From contig JALKBU010000346.1 in assembly GCA_023091735.1 (NCBI GenBank), forward strand, positions 1 to 46,739: 46,739 nt of DNA, given 5' to 3'. The translations under genes and the position numbers were made by a program. This document shows, in pieces, positions 1-9,389 of the stretch. The stretch comes from Trichomonas tenax. Its lineage: Eukaryota > Parabasalia > Trichomonadida > Trichomonadidae. Position 1 is the stretch's first letter, and each line of letters starts with the position of its first letter. The notes beneath the pieces were generated by a model. That model made no database searches. It was given only the letters and a program-made list of their open reading frames with translations, and had not been told where the DNA came from.

Positions 1-399
1 TCATGCTTTATATATCCACAGCATTTTAGATTGGAAAATTTTTCATTTGCCACCAAAATTAGACCTTAAATATTCATACTGGTGGAGAAAAATCGAGATG
101 TTTGAGTAGGCGTAGAAAATTCAGTGAAGCCTCTTTTGAGGAAGTTTATCAGATTAGAATTAAAGACTGTAATTTCTAAAATACAATATCTGGTTTATAT
201 AGAATCTATATCTGAGAGCATTTCAGGAAATTCAATGTTTGAAAGAAAAATTAAGGTTATGCATTACATGTCAGATCTGGTTAAGATTTTGACATTCGAT
301 GTTTTGTTGATGTAATCTGGAAAAGCACTCCATTGGAATATAGAATTTTGAGTTTTCGAAGTCATTTCTGATATTGGGTTCAGATCAATCTTTTGCTGA
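1..399. other. Intergenic DNA upstream of the HMG-box gene
   Basis: No convincing gene is seen. A short open frame here begins with GTG and has no recognisable domain. The stretch holds one copy of the recurrent upstream element (TTACATGTCA at 264-273) and an initiator-like TCATTTCT about 35 bp before the HMG-box start at 400, so the right half is probably that gene's promoter. Confidence 0.5.
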
Positions 400-1233
400 A
401 TGACTGATAAAAGGCCTTGTAACGCATATTTACTGTTCTGCGAGGAGCATAGAGATGCATTACAGAAGGCGGACCCTGGTTTAACACACAAAACAATCAT
501 GATTCGAATGGGCGATATGTGGAAATCTCTTTCTGACGAGCAAAAATGGCCCTACAAGGAGAGAGCAAAGCAGATGTTGGACGAATTCAGGCAGAAGAAC
601 CCTGAATATCATTACAAACAGAAGAAACGGAAAAAACAATTAACAGAGAAAGAAAAATTACACTTGTTCGAGAGCTCTCTGCCAATAGATCCTTCATACC
701 TTATGGCTTTGGGCCTTCAAACGCTTTTTCAGCAATCGAATGCGTATCAGCCTTCATATTTTGCAAATATTCCCGTTTTTGCACCAGTCTCAATGCCACC
801 GCCACCATCTACATTAGTAAATAAGTCAAGAACTGCGACAATCACAAACTCAAATGAAAAAAATAAAACACCAGACAAAATAACAGTACCATCGATGCCA
901 CCACCACTCTCAGTGTTTCCAAATCACCCTTCATCGATAATTCCGTCGATGTCTCCGCCATCGAAGTCTCGGAACACGATATATCCGATTTCGATGCCTC
1001 CACCGCCTCAAAGAAACAACCAAACGAGTATTCGCTTCTCACCTGTGTCAAAATTCTCAATCCCGACAATGCCACCACCAAGCAATGTTAATATTCCAAC
1101 AATGCCTCTGCCAACAAATAATTCTATTCCAAGAATGCCTCCACCGCCGCCAACAAGAACGCCATCGATGCCACCGCCACCGCCAAGTGTGCATCCTATG
1201 ATGCATCCGCCACCTTCATCAAGTTCAAAATAA
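400..1233 (+). CDS. HMG-box protein with a proline-rich MPPP-repeat tail
   Basis: The protein has 277 residues. Residues about 3-72 form a single HMG box: PCNAYLLF matches the family PMNAFMLF strand, followed by the helix Trp in MGDMWKSL and the PYKERAKQ helix. A basic stretch (QKKRKKQ) follows and can act as a nuclear signal. From about residue 130 to the end the protein is low-complexity, with about nine short units of the type SMPPPP, TMPPPS or RMPPPPP. HMG boxes bend DNA, and one box is typical of chromatin or transcription factors. The polyproline tail could bind SH3, WW or EVH1-type domains or profilin, which is inference. It converges on the exportin-like gene, leaving about 146 bp between stop codons. 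The start is the first ATG before the HMG box, with no in-frame alternative upstream. Confidence 0.85.
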   Translation: MTDKRPCNAYLLFCEEHRDALQKADPGLTHKTIMIRMGDMWKSLSDEQKWPYKERAKQMLDEFRQKNPEYHYKQKKRKKQLTEKEKLHLFESSLPIDPSYLMALGLQTLFQQSNAYQPSYFANIPVFAPVSMPPPPSTLVNKSRTATITNSNEKNKTPDKITVPSMPPPLSVFPNHPSSIIPSMSPPSKSRNTIYPISMPPPPQRNNQTSIRFSPVSKFSIPTMPPPSNVNIPTMPLPTNNSIPRMPPPPPTRTPSMPPPPPSVHPMMHPPPSSSSK

Positions 1234-1379
1234 TTTTTATCATTTTGAACTATTTGTTTGTATTAGTTGAAATGCGCTATTATATATGTTATACCTCTTA
1301 TTTATTTGTTTTATATACTTTATATGTTATATCAATAACATCTGTAGTTTTTAAAAAAAACATAATATTACAATACACT

Positions 1380-4307
1380 TTATTGATTATATATAATTCT
1401 AAAAACAGTTTGCAAGTTTGCGTTGAATGCTGATGAACCATTTTCTTCATCGAAACTTGTGATCATTCTTTCTATTAATTGATTGACAGTATCATTCTTC
1501 TCTTCGGGGAACCCTGATGTAACTATCATCTGGTTGATTACTTGGAAATTGAACTCGAATTTGGAGAGATTATAAATAAGATCTGTGCACGGACTTGGTG
1601 TGTTTTGATATTCATGGAATGCGTAATTAAACATCTCCACGAGGATTTGTTTTGATGATTCAATCAGCTTGGCAACTTCTGGCTTTGAGCTTTCATTGTG
1701 AATGAATTTCAGGAATGAAATAGTGAGAAAATAATTCTGAATTGTTATTGTATCATATCTACAAATTCTAATTATGAGGTCTAAGAAATCATAGTATTTC
1801 TCGATAAAATACGGAACTTTTTCTACTAAAAAACGAATGGCATTTGTGATTACATTCACTCTATATGAAAGAACAACTTCTGGTGTTGCCATATTAATGA
1901 TTCTTAAAAATCCATCGATTGTTTGAATGAAACTCTGGTTCTGGTAATAACAAAAATATGATAATAACGACAATTTGTTGGACACGATTGATTCCAATAA
2001 TTCAGCGGCTGTAAAGAAAAGATCAGACGAAGATTGGAAATCTGATCCATTTTCAAGTGCACCACAGAAGAATTTATAAAACTTTACCAATAACTCCATC
2101 GCAAATCCAGCAATTTTATAGCCATTGCTTCTTTCAGCGTTATTCATCATAACCCTGGAAAATTCAAGTATCAAAGGTGTCATTAATTGATTCTGTAAAA
2201 TAATTTCTGTTTTTTCTTGTAGAAGTGGTAAAATACTTAGAGAATATTGATAAATGGAATCAACTTTGCTGATGACATTCATCATTGAGATCGCGTTCAA
2301 AAAGAATATATGCATCGATGAAATATCATTATTCTCCTCAAAACTTTGAATAATTTGATCAAAAACTTGATGAATCGCTTCTATGCCGTTCAAATTGCCG
2401 CTGGTTATAGTTAACTCTGAAATCTTAGATAAGAAGGCAATCGAAATCTTGTATGATTCCAAATTATTGAGAAACGGAGCTTTATCGGGGAATCTGAATT
2501 GATTAAAACTCTGTTTAATCTCATTCTGATTCTTTACCGAATTCCTTAGATTGGGTTCAGAAAGCAAACTCAGAATGGTGTTCATGAATGGCTCTATGTC
2601 TATAAACAGCGATATCATTGCTATTATAGATGCATATATCATTTTGTAAACATCAGATATATTTGAAGCAAGTTGATATCCTTTTTCGTTAAATTGAATA
2701 TTAGTGTTATCAAGTTTGAAGTAGAACCTAGTTAGAGCATTGATAACAAACATGTTATCGCAGTCATGGAATGCTTTATAATTTGGCAATAATTCGTTAA
2801 AATGCTGAACGAAATCAATAAATCTTTTGAATAATTCAGCTTCGAAATCTCTCAACTGAGAACTGTTATTTGTTTTGATTTGACTCATAAATGAGCAAGA
2901 CAGCATCAAAAGCGTTGTTGCTATGCCATCAAGATTCTTTTGTGATCGTGCAATGGAGTTCATAAATTGAGGAATATGTAAATCCCAAGAAGTGAGAAAA
3001 GTTTCATATAAAGGATTTTGAGATTCTATTGTTATAAATGAAGTGAATGTACCTAATATAGGAGATGAACAGTCATATCTATCTCCAAACACAATACTTT
3101 CTAATTCAGGATCAAAATTCAACATTAATGATGTTAAATACATAAAATATTTTTGAAGAACTTCAAATGCAAATGGGAACAATTCGTTGAATTTTTTCTC
3201 AATGCAAACTGTCTTCCAAAACGAAAGCATCATTTGCAGTGTTGAGTAAACATCTGTGAACTGATTAGATAAGATATTTATCGAGTTTGAAACAACAATT
3301 CTGATAAAATCTTCACTTATTTGATGCAGTTCTTCTAATGTTGAAATTGTTGCGAATTTATACAGAATACACCAAACAAGATGTATATTTTCCATTGATA
3401 AGTTTCCGTATTGTCCAAATAGCGATGTTACGGCATTTCCATAATCTCTTGTTTGTAATTTTTTATCATTTCCATCAATTATGTATTTCGAAAGAATTCT
3501 TAATATACACTGCAGACATAGATTTTGCACACTATCGTTCTGATTTTGGTGGAATATTTTTGTTGTTATTGTCAACAAAATTGGTAAATCTGGAAATGAA
3601 TTTTCTTGTATTGAAAGCAATTTGATGTCATCATATTCAGAGTTAGGAACAGATTCGATGGAAATGACCCTAAGAACGCTGAAAATGAAATCTAGCAACG
3701 ATATAACAAAATTATCAGGAAGTTGTTGATTATTGCAGTACTCATGTAGCAAACCATTGACCTTCGGTATTACGTTAATGTCGTAAATTGGTTTTGCAAA
3801 TATTTCGACTTTTTCTGTTATTGCGCTATCTTTGATTGATTTTAGGAGAATTGACAGTAAATTTAGATGGCTGATATCAATTTCAGGATTATTTTCGATT
3901 GGTTGACAAAACTTGGTGTAAAACAAACCTAAAATTTGCTTTTCATCTTTTTTCTTGCCAATAACCAATAAATCGGAGTATAATGAAATGAATGTGTGAA
4001 TTTGTGGAGATTTATCGTTTACAAATTTGATTATATATGGATATAAAATATCTTCAATTTCAAATATTTGGTCTAATTGAGCAATTTTATAAAAATGAGT
4101 AATTATGTGTGATAGAGTTATGCTTGCTTGATATTTCATTGCAATATTTTCATTCCTTTCGATAATTCGCAAACAAATCGAATAATTTTCAAAGCATTTT
4201 TCGAATTTGTTGATATAATCTATGTTTCCTGGTGAATTATTGCCCATCTGCAGCTGTTGAACAACATTGAAATAACTTTCAATGTCGAAAATATATGATT
4301 CATTCAT
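1380..4307 (-). CDS. Exportin-like karyopherin (importin-beta superfamily, exportin-7/4-like)
   Basis: The 975-residue protein is almost wholly alpha-helical with HEAT/ARM-like repeats. Its size and layout fit a nuclear transport receptor. An N-terminal stretch (about residues 20-110) has the sense of an importin-N region, with helices ending in MKYQASITLSHIITHF. Around residues 300-390 the run ENIHLVWCILYKFAT followed by MLSFWKTV resembles the exportin-7 pattern of a neck helix and then LLSLWQRL. Such proteins bind RanGTP and carry cargo through nuclear pores. Exportin-7 against exportin-4 or a general beta-karyopherin cannot be settled by eye. On the coding strand AAAAGTGA lies about 35 bp upstream of the start (4342-4349), and an initiator-like TCATTTTTT lies closer. 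It may be co-regulated with nothing in particular: the next gene upstream has its own promoter. Confidence 0.55.
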   Translation of the reverse strand: MNESYIFDIESYFNVVQQLQMGNNSPGNIDYINKFEKCFENYSICLRIIERNENIAMKYQASITLSHIITHFYKIAQLDQIFEIEDILYPYIIKFVNDKSPQIHTFISLYSDLLVIGKKKDEKQILGLFYTKFCQPIENNPEIDISHLNLLSILLKSIKDSAITEKVEIFAKPIYDINVIPKVNGLLHEYCNNQQLPDNFVISLLDFIFSVLRVISIESVPNSEYDDIKLLSIQENSFPDLPILLTITTKIFHQNQNDSVQNLCLQCILRILSKYIIDGNDKKLQTRDYGNAVTSLFGQYGNLSMENIHLVWCILYKFATISTLEELHQISEDFIRIVVSNSINILSNQFTDVYSTLQMMLSFWKTVCIEKKFNELFPFAFEVLQKYFMYLTSLMLNFDPELESIVFGDRYDCSSPILGTFTSFITIESQNPLYETFLTSWDLHIPQFMNSIARSQKNLDGIATTLLMLSCSFMSQIKTNNSSQLRDFEAELFKRFIDFVQHFNELLPNYKAFHDCDNMFVINALTRFYFKLDNTNIQFNEKGYQLASNISDVYKMIYASIIAMISLFIDIEPFMNTILSLLSEPNLRNSVKNQNEIKQSFNQFRFPDKAPFLNNLESYKISIAFLSKISELTITSGNLNGIEAIHQVFDQIIQSFEENNDISSMHIFFLNAISMMNVISKVDSIYQYSLSILPLLQEKTEIILQNQLMTPLILEFSRVMMNNAERSNGYKIAGFAMELLVKFYKFFCGALENGSDFQSSSDLFFTAAELLESIVSNKLSLLSYFCYYQNQSFIQTIDGFLRIINMATPEVVLSYRVNVITNAIRFLVEKVPYFIEKYYDFLDLIIRICRYDTITIQNYFLTISFLKFIHNESSKPEVAKLIESSKQILVEMFNYAFHEYQNTPSPCTDLIYNLSKFEFNFQVINQMIVTSGFPEEKNDTVNQLIERMITSFDEENGSSAFNANLQTVFRIIYNQ

Positions 4308-4419
4308 TTTATAAAAAAAATGACTTAAACCTCAAGTAATTTCACTTTTGTGGTCCTTTAAAAGAATATAATTAAAGAAAAACACAAAATAACAAGAAAT
4401 TTAGATATAAAAATACAAA

Positions 4420-5145
4420 TTATTGATGAGATTGCTGTGGATTGAGGATAGCTGCTTGCTTTGCGAGGAGCTCTCTTGCAAGCTGGAAATGAGACTCATC
4501 AAACTCATGAACTGTCGATTCAAGCCATTTTTTAGTTTCTGATGGAATTTCTGTGCCTTTGAAAGCAGCTTCTGTTGCAATAACTGCCAAAACTTTTGTT
4601 GGCATGGTTGCAGTCTTATGAAAACATAAGAACATGCAAATATTTCGAACGAGACGATTATTTATTGGCTGACGAAGATCTGGAGGCAATGTTTTGAGAT
4701 ATGGCCTTACATGTTTGTCAACATGTTGAAATGGAAGGTCTATCTTCATGTTAAAATTATCAGCTTCGAGAAGATCTAATTCGCATGTATTTATCTCTTT
4801 TATCTCATCAGCAGTTAACTGGCACTCATCAAATGCAGATCTTCCTAAATTATCAATGAGTTTTTGCTCTCCGATTCTTCGTTTTGAATCTCGACAACAA
4901 TTCAAGATTTCTGAGAATATTTGCTGCATTGTTCTTATTGTTTCGTTCATTTTGCATGCCGCAAAGAGCGCTGTGACTAAAATAATGAAAAGAGAGTGAT
5001 TTGTTTGATTATTTTGATGAAAATATTTGTGAACCATCATGAATGCTGAAGCGGTACATGTTTCAAGAGGAATTTTCAGTCTTATTCTGGCGAAAGAAAG
5101 AAGAGACCACGAAATATGACGCTGTGTTTCAGTCCAGGAATTCAT
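4420..5145 (-). CDS. Cyclin-box protein (transcriptional cyclin type, C/K/L/T-like)
   Basis: The chosen start gives 241 residues beginning MNSWTETQRH. The first cyclin box spans about residues 15-130: helices RIRLKIPLETCTASAFMMVHKYF and then the signature LFAACKMNE, equivalent to the family LFLACKVEE with its conserved Lys and Glu. A second, weaker helical domain follows to about residue 225 (NRLVRNICMFLCFHKTAT). Position of the box near the N-terminus and a short tail fit the cyclin C/K/L/T group that partners CDK7/8/9/12-type kinases. This is an inference. The open frame extends 14 codons further (to 5187). Those codons contain the promoter-like TGACATGCAAA and TCACTTTT, the latter ending one base before ATG at 5145, so the shorter start is preferred. 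Confidence 0.75.
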   Translation of the reverse strand: MNSWTETQRHISWSLLSFARIRLKIPLETCTASAFMMVHKYFHQNNQTNHSLFIILVTALFAACKMNETIRTMQQIFSEILNCCRDSKRRIGEQKLIDNLGRSAFDECQLTADEIKEINTCELDLLEADNFNMKIDLPFQHVDKHVRPYLKTLPPDLRQPINNRLVRNICMFLCFHKTATMPTKVLAVIATEAAFKGTEIPSETKKWLESTVHEFDESHFQLARELLAKQAAILNPQQSHQ

Positions 5146-5383
5146 GAAAAGTGACATCATATTTGTCACAGTCAGTTTGCATGTCATATTTTTATATACT
5201 CATTTTTAGGCCTTTTATCTTTTAAACCAACTATCATTACTAAGATTTTTATCATATTATTTAATCAAAATTTATTGTTACCCATAATATTTTTTATTTG
5301 AATATTATTTTCAACGATAAATTATTCTTTACTATGTATAATTAAGTAGCGAAGATATGCAGGATGTTAAAAACAGTAAATAT

Positions 5384-6112
5384 TTATAATCCTTCTTTCC
5401 AATGTTTGCAATTATCGCGAAGAAGCATCAAAATCTTTGAAGCCTCGGAATATGACTTTTCGCTGAGAGTATCAAGTAAATCAATGGTCTCTTGGCAAGC
5501 CTTTTCAGACAATTCAATAGCTTCTTGGTGCTTCTCCATTTGATCATACAAAAATACAGAGTAGTTGAGAACGAGACCAAGAGCAAGTGATGAAGCTTGG
5601 GAAAGCTCCGTCTTGGAAATTTCGAGTGCTGCGTTATAATGTGCTTCAGCCTTCTGGATGATTTCCTCTCTTTCCTGGTCTTCGTGATTTTCAGCCATGT
5701 ATCTGTAATAGTCAGCTTCCATTTTTTCGTAGAATACGCGTGTTTCTGGTGAAGAAGCGACAGGAAGGAGCTCAGAATCGATGAGATTGCAGAGATCCAA
5801 GCAGTATTGGTCGATTTCCTTTACCAAAACATCATGGTATTCTACCATCTTTTCCATTCTCTTTGGAAAAGGTTGACATTCTGGGTAGAACTTTGGCTCA
5901 AACTGGCGCAGAACTTCTCTCCTCTTCATAATGATGGATTTGTAGAGACAAGATAAGAGATTTCTCTCGTTCTCGTTTAATTGCGGGTTCAATTTGATAA
6001 CTCTCTTCATCATTTCGATATTTTCGTCGTCTTCGCCGATGCGTGGATTGTCCGGTGGATGTGTGTAGAAGACATTGAGAATATAGATGAGTGTAGATCT
6101 TTCTTCAGTCAT
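5384..6112 (-). CDS. 14-3-3 family phosphoserine/threonine-binding adaptor
   Basis: The 242-residue protein matches 14-3-3 over its whole length, against 240-260 usual. Landmarks are YKSIIMKRREVLR (helix 3, with the Lys and Arg of the phosphate pocket), DYYRYMAE (pocket Arg and Tyr), LGLVLNYSVF (Asn of the peptide-binding groove) and the C-terminal SEKSYSEASKILMLLRDN. It ends shortly after the last helix, in KHWKEGL, so the usual acidic tail is missing. 14-3-3 dimers bind phosphorylated clients and regulate kinases, cell cycle and traffic. The coding strand carries AAAAGTGA about 10 bp upstream of ATG (6122-6129 on the + strand). Confidence 0.95.
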   Translation of the reverse strand: MTEERSTLIYILNVFYTHPPDNPRIGEDDENIEMMKRVIKLNPQLNENERNLLSCLYKSIIMKRREVLRQFEPKFYPECQPFPKRMEKMVEYHDVLVKEIDQYCLDLCNLIDSELLPVASSPETRVFYEKMEADYYRYMAENHEDQEREEIIQKAEAHYNAALEISKTELSQASSLALGLVLNYSVFLYDQMEKHQEAIELSEKACQETIDLLDTLSEKSYSEASKILMLLRDNCKHWKEGL

Positions 6113-6324
6113 CTCAAGCTGTCACTTTTGGAATAATGAAGTTTTTTATTTTCATTCTTAAACACTATAAACCAGCAGAAAGTAAGCCATAAATAAATTG
6201 TACCAATACAATGAATATCCAATAATCAAATATAAAAATATTGAAATTAAAAATATCCCTTATTTTATCTATATAACAAACATTTAAACTACATTTGAGA
6301 AGTGGCTGTGGATAATAAGATTAT

Positions 6325-7203
6325 TCATAGCTTCAAATCTCTATATAAAATTATTGGAATATCGTGTGTTGCTGATTGACCAAATTCGAATCTGATATGA
6401 ACTCTAAGGTAGTAAGAGATGGAAATATTCATATCTCCTTCATAAGGAGTCATGAAATTGCGTTGCCACTCAATTAAAATGGGTAATTCTCTTCCTATAA
6501 GTGGATCACGCTCAGATATACGAGTTTTAATGATTTCACTTTGTTTGTTTTCCTGCTTTCCATTCAAATAGAATGTTTCATTCATTAATATGGAAGATGT
6601 CACATATAGAATCAAATCTGCTGTTTTATGAATGACTACATGTCCATTCAATGGTATTTTGTTCGATATAATTGGTGATTTTATGAACACACTTGCTTCG
6701 AATTCAACAGGTGGAAGGTCTGGATCTGGATCACAATTACTGAACTTTTCCAATATGCAAGGTCCCGATGGTTTGATAGGAAGACTTGGATGAATGATCT
6801 TGAAAGGAATCCAGTATTTATCAAAACTAAACAAACCATTTTTTGTGAAAACTTCAACTGCGTAATCGATACTGATATATTTTCCTCTGACTGATTCGTG
6901 CGCGTTTGAGTCAGGAGGAACTGTGAAAGAGAAAGAAAATTGAAACGAATTATCAATTACTTTCAGTATTTTGTCTGTAGGTATATCACATTTCCAGAAA
7001 ACTTTTCCGTTCTCTTTCGGTACACCTACATCAAATTTGTTATAATTGTGTGGTTTCGTATCTTTCGTTAAAACTCCGTAAGCTGTAATAAGAATGTCTC
7101 GAATTTTCGTTGGCTGTTCAATCTTTGACTTTAAGGTAATGCGAATTGGTTCTCCGATTTGATAAACACGGCTTGCACGATCCAATTCGGCATAAAAATT
7201 CAT
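6325..7203 (-). CDS. VPS26C/DSCR3-like arrestin-fold protein (retriever subunit candidate)
   Basis: The chosen start (MNFYAELDRASRVYQIGEPI) gives 292 residues, very near the roughly 297 of VPS26C. The N-terminal arrestin lobe (about 1-140) starts like VPS26C (RANKVYHAGE). The C-terminal lobe has the paired strand pattern ADLILYVTSSILMNE, then SEIIKTRISERDPLIGRELPI, and ends VHIRFEFG...HDIPIILYRDL, where human VPS26C has VEFEVNIVVLL and ENFPLKLCRI. VPS26C works with VPS35L and VPS29 in retriever, which recycles cargo from endosomes to the surface. A plain VPS26 or other arrestin-like protein is the alternative. The frame is open 10 codons further upstream, but those codons cover a C-rich palindrome (AGGGGATGACACCATCCCCT) that looks regulatory. 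Confidence 0.7.
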   Translation of the reverse strand: MNFYAELDRASRVYQIGEPIRITLKSKIEQPTKIRDILITAYGVLTKDTKPHNYNKFDVGVPKENGKVFWKCDIPTDKILKVIDNSFQFSFSFTVPPDSNAHESVRGKYISIDYAVEVFTKNGLFSFDKYWIPFKIIHPSLPIKPSGPCILEKFSNCDPDPDLPPVEFEASVFIKSPIISNKIPLNGHVVIHKTADLILYVTSSILMNETFYLNGKQENKQSEIIKTRISERDPLIGRELPILIEWQRNFMTPYEGDMNISISYYLRVHIRFEFGQSATHDIPIILYRDLKL

Positions 7204-7274
7204 AATTATATGAAATACAGGGGATGGTGTCATCCCCTATTTATTATGTTTATTCTTTGCAGTATATTTCAGAT

Positions 7275-7720
7275 ATGGATTCGAATATGTCATTATTTAA
7301 TGACGGCCATTCAATGTAGGATAAAGATTTAGACGCCGCGATTACTTATCACCATAATGACATTTTCAATTGGCTCCTGGAACAAAAAGAGTCAATCAGA
7401 AGAAGTGTTTTGATAATGGAAATTTCGAAATATAACTCAAGCAGATCAAACTCATTCGATCTCGATTTTGTTATAAAATCAATTATTCATATTTTATCAT
7501 CATTATGATATTGGATTAATCATTCATATTTAATCATTATATGATATGAAATCAATCATTCACATTTGATCATCATTGTGATATAAATCCAATTGAAATG
7601 AGGTCTCTCGAAATTGTTGAATATCTCGTAGAGTATGAAGCCGATGTCAACGTCAAATTGATCAATCATTCACATTATATAATCATTGACACTTCATCAT
7701 CAATATTTTATGGATCAAAA
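7275..7720 (+). pseudogene. Relic of an ankyrin-repeat protein (trichomonad DUF3447-type)
   Basis: Reading from ATG 7275 gives MDSNMSLFNDGHSM, a stop at 7317, and then in the same frame DKDLDAAITYHHNDIFNWLL to about 7400. The HNDIFNWLLEQ part resembles the N-terminal region of the large trichomonad/Entamoeba ankyrin family with a DUF3447 domain. Further on, around 7597-7656, MRSLEIVEYLVEYEADVNVK is a clear ankyrin-repeat second half. In between lies a block of about 38-bp tandem repeats. The premature stop, the missing repeats and the tandem insertion make this a decayed gene, not a coding one. The family assignment is by memory of the family pattern. Confidence 0.6.
7475..7590. repeat. Degenerate tandem repeat, about 38-bp unit, three copies
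   Basis: Three consecutive units read roughly AATCAATYATTCAYATTT followed by an ATCATCATTATGAT-type segment: 7475-7513, 7514-7548 and 7549-7590. A fourth partial copy appears near 7658-7690. Each unit contains a small self-complementary ATCAT...ATGAT core. The block interrupts the ankyrin relic. Confidence 0.6.
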
Positions 7721-8399
7721 TAGTGATTTGCCTTGAAGGATATATAACTTACTGTATATGGCCTAATAGTGAAATATATGGGAATTTTATCAAAGAAATA
7801 ATAATTAAAAAGTTACAAATGATGCATTGTTAATCATAATTAATTATCCCAGCAAACTGTGATTGAACTTATACTTATATGATATAATATATTCGCAAAC
7901 TTGTATTTCACATTATATCATAAATACTCCTTATTCTCCCTGCACAACTTCAAAAACATACCCGAAGGTAAACATAAGAAGAATGGTTAATTTGTGTTTT
8001 CGATGTTTTATTGTTTCTGCTGTGCATGCAAATAATAAATAACGCAACACCGTGTATTCAATTTTTGAAAGATTATAAAAATTAAGAATTTTTACATGAC
8101 AGATTCCCATATTCGTAGTAATTTTGTATATTTTACATGGCAGGTTTCGTTACTTTTGTCAAAAAATTATGAAATTCGATGATTTTTAAAAATGCCTTTT
8201 TTGAAGGTTTTGAACGCATATCTATTAATAAAAAGTGAAATTACTATGGTATTTAGCGGACTGGTTCAAAGTTGCCAACTAATAGAGAATATAAAGAAAA
8301 TCATGAGTTGTCAAATAAACTTGAAATAAAGTAAAGGCTGATACTACGACTAGGCAAGTTGTTAGCGAAATCGAATTAAAATGATGCGCTTGCTTTGAT
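7721..8399. other. Intergenic DNA with two direct TTTACATGRCAG elements
   Basis: No gene is seen. At 8091-8106 and 8132-8148 there are two direct copies of TTTACATGRCAGRTTYC, matching the element found upstream of many genes here. The nearest annotated + strand start is far away. They could mark a promoter of a lost gene or of an unrecognised RNA. An imperfect inverted repeat based on TATGATATAAT lies around 7878-7925. Confidence 0.4.
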
Positions 8400-8882
8400 T
8401 TATTGCATTCGCTTAATTATGCTATTGCCTGGACCAGCAATATCGTATTGAGGTAGTTGTTTTAATGTGTTATATGTTTTGGAAATTTGAGATGAATTGA
8501 ATTTGTAACTGAACATTCTGAGTATATCATCCATTTTATAAATTCCCATTGGCTGCATTTCTAAAAACATAACTAGCTTTAAATGCATTTTGTAAAATTC
8601 AGAGTCTTTTCTATATTTGAGGAATAATAAAACCGTTGACAATGCAAAAAGCAAGACTAATAAGATGGTTATTTCAGGGGGTAGAATGTCGCTTTCAACC
8701 GATAACAGGAATGAGAAAAGAAGCAACATTCCTGAAAGAACAACCCAAAATTTGCTCGGTTTGTATGCATTTTTGATGAACGATGAGTTATCGCATGATG
8801 CGAAATGGTAATTTGTGCTTTTCTTGCCAGATCCCATTGCTGGAGGATTCATTGGACTTGGAACTCTTTCACCCTGTTGCAT
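8400..8882 (-). CDS. Unrecognised small membrane protein with two TM segments
   Basis: The chosen start (MQQGERVPSP) gives 160 residues. After a hydrophilic N-terminus (about 1-48) two hydrophobic helices follow closely: FWVVLSGMLLLFSFLLSV and then ITILLVLLFALSTVLLFL, separated by a short turn with ESDILPPE. The C-terminal 60 residues are soluble. They contain MDDILRMFSYKFNSSQISKTY, which could be a small helical or winged fold. I do not recognise a family. The open frame runs 9 codons further to 8909, but that stretch is TGCCATGTAAA plus AAAAGTGTC on the coding strand, the usual promoter pair of this window, so the inner ATG is preferred. Confidence 0.65.
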   Translation of the reverse strand: MQQGERVPSPMNPPAMGSGKKSTNYHFASCDNSSFIKNAYKPSKFWVVLSGMLLLFSFLLSVESDILPPEITILLVLLFALSTVLLFLKYRKDSEFYKMHLKLVMFLEMQPMGIYKMDDILRMFSYKFNSSQISKTYNTLKQLPQYDIAGPGNSIIKRMQ

Positions 8883-8909
8883 TTTGACACTTTTAACTTT
8901 ACATGGCAA

Positions 8910-9389
8910 ATTTATTAACTACCATCAAGTTTTAGCTCATTTTTCGGCATTCTATTTGTAATTGTTACGAAATACAATGTGTAATAGATGATATTCCATC
9001 TTTTAAATACTATTTTAGTCTAAAGATAGAACGATTTTATATATTTGGAATGATATAAAACAAATACTATTCACATATTAGATGTCATTGCCAAGAATCT
9101 ATACATATAATATTTTTTACCAAGGGTTGAAAGAAATATGCATATTATAATAGGTTATGTATTGATAATTTAAATTTCAAAATATATCTGCAACAATGTC
9201 CTTATATTCAACTACATAATCACAATAAGAAGATGTATTGCTTATCAAATTCAAAAATAAAAGAATCAAAATATCAAAATCATAATATATTTTGATGCAA
9301 AAATAAAATTTGATGATTTTGCATTTTGGAAATAGATTTGATGAGATTTGTTTCGATTTTGTATTTTCATTAATCAAAATGCAGGTATT
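8910..9389. other. Intergenic DNA between the TM-protein and uL5 genes
   Basis: Very AT-rich. No convincing gene or RNA is seen. Short inverted segments such as TTTTGATGCAAAA and TTTTGCATTTTG occur near 9291-9330, just past the 3' end of the uL5 gene, and could be 3'-end structure. Confidence 0.35.

Noticed and set aside
124..315. Short open frame before the HMG-box gene
   Set aside because: It starts with GTG, has no domain, and overlaps promoter-like DNA.
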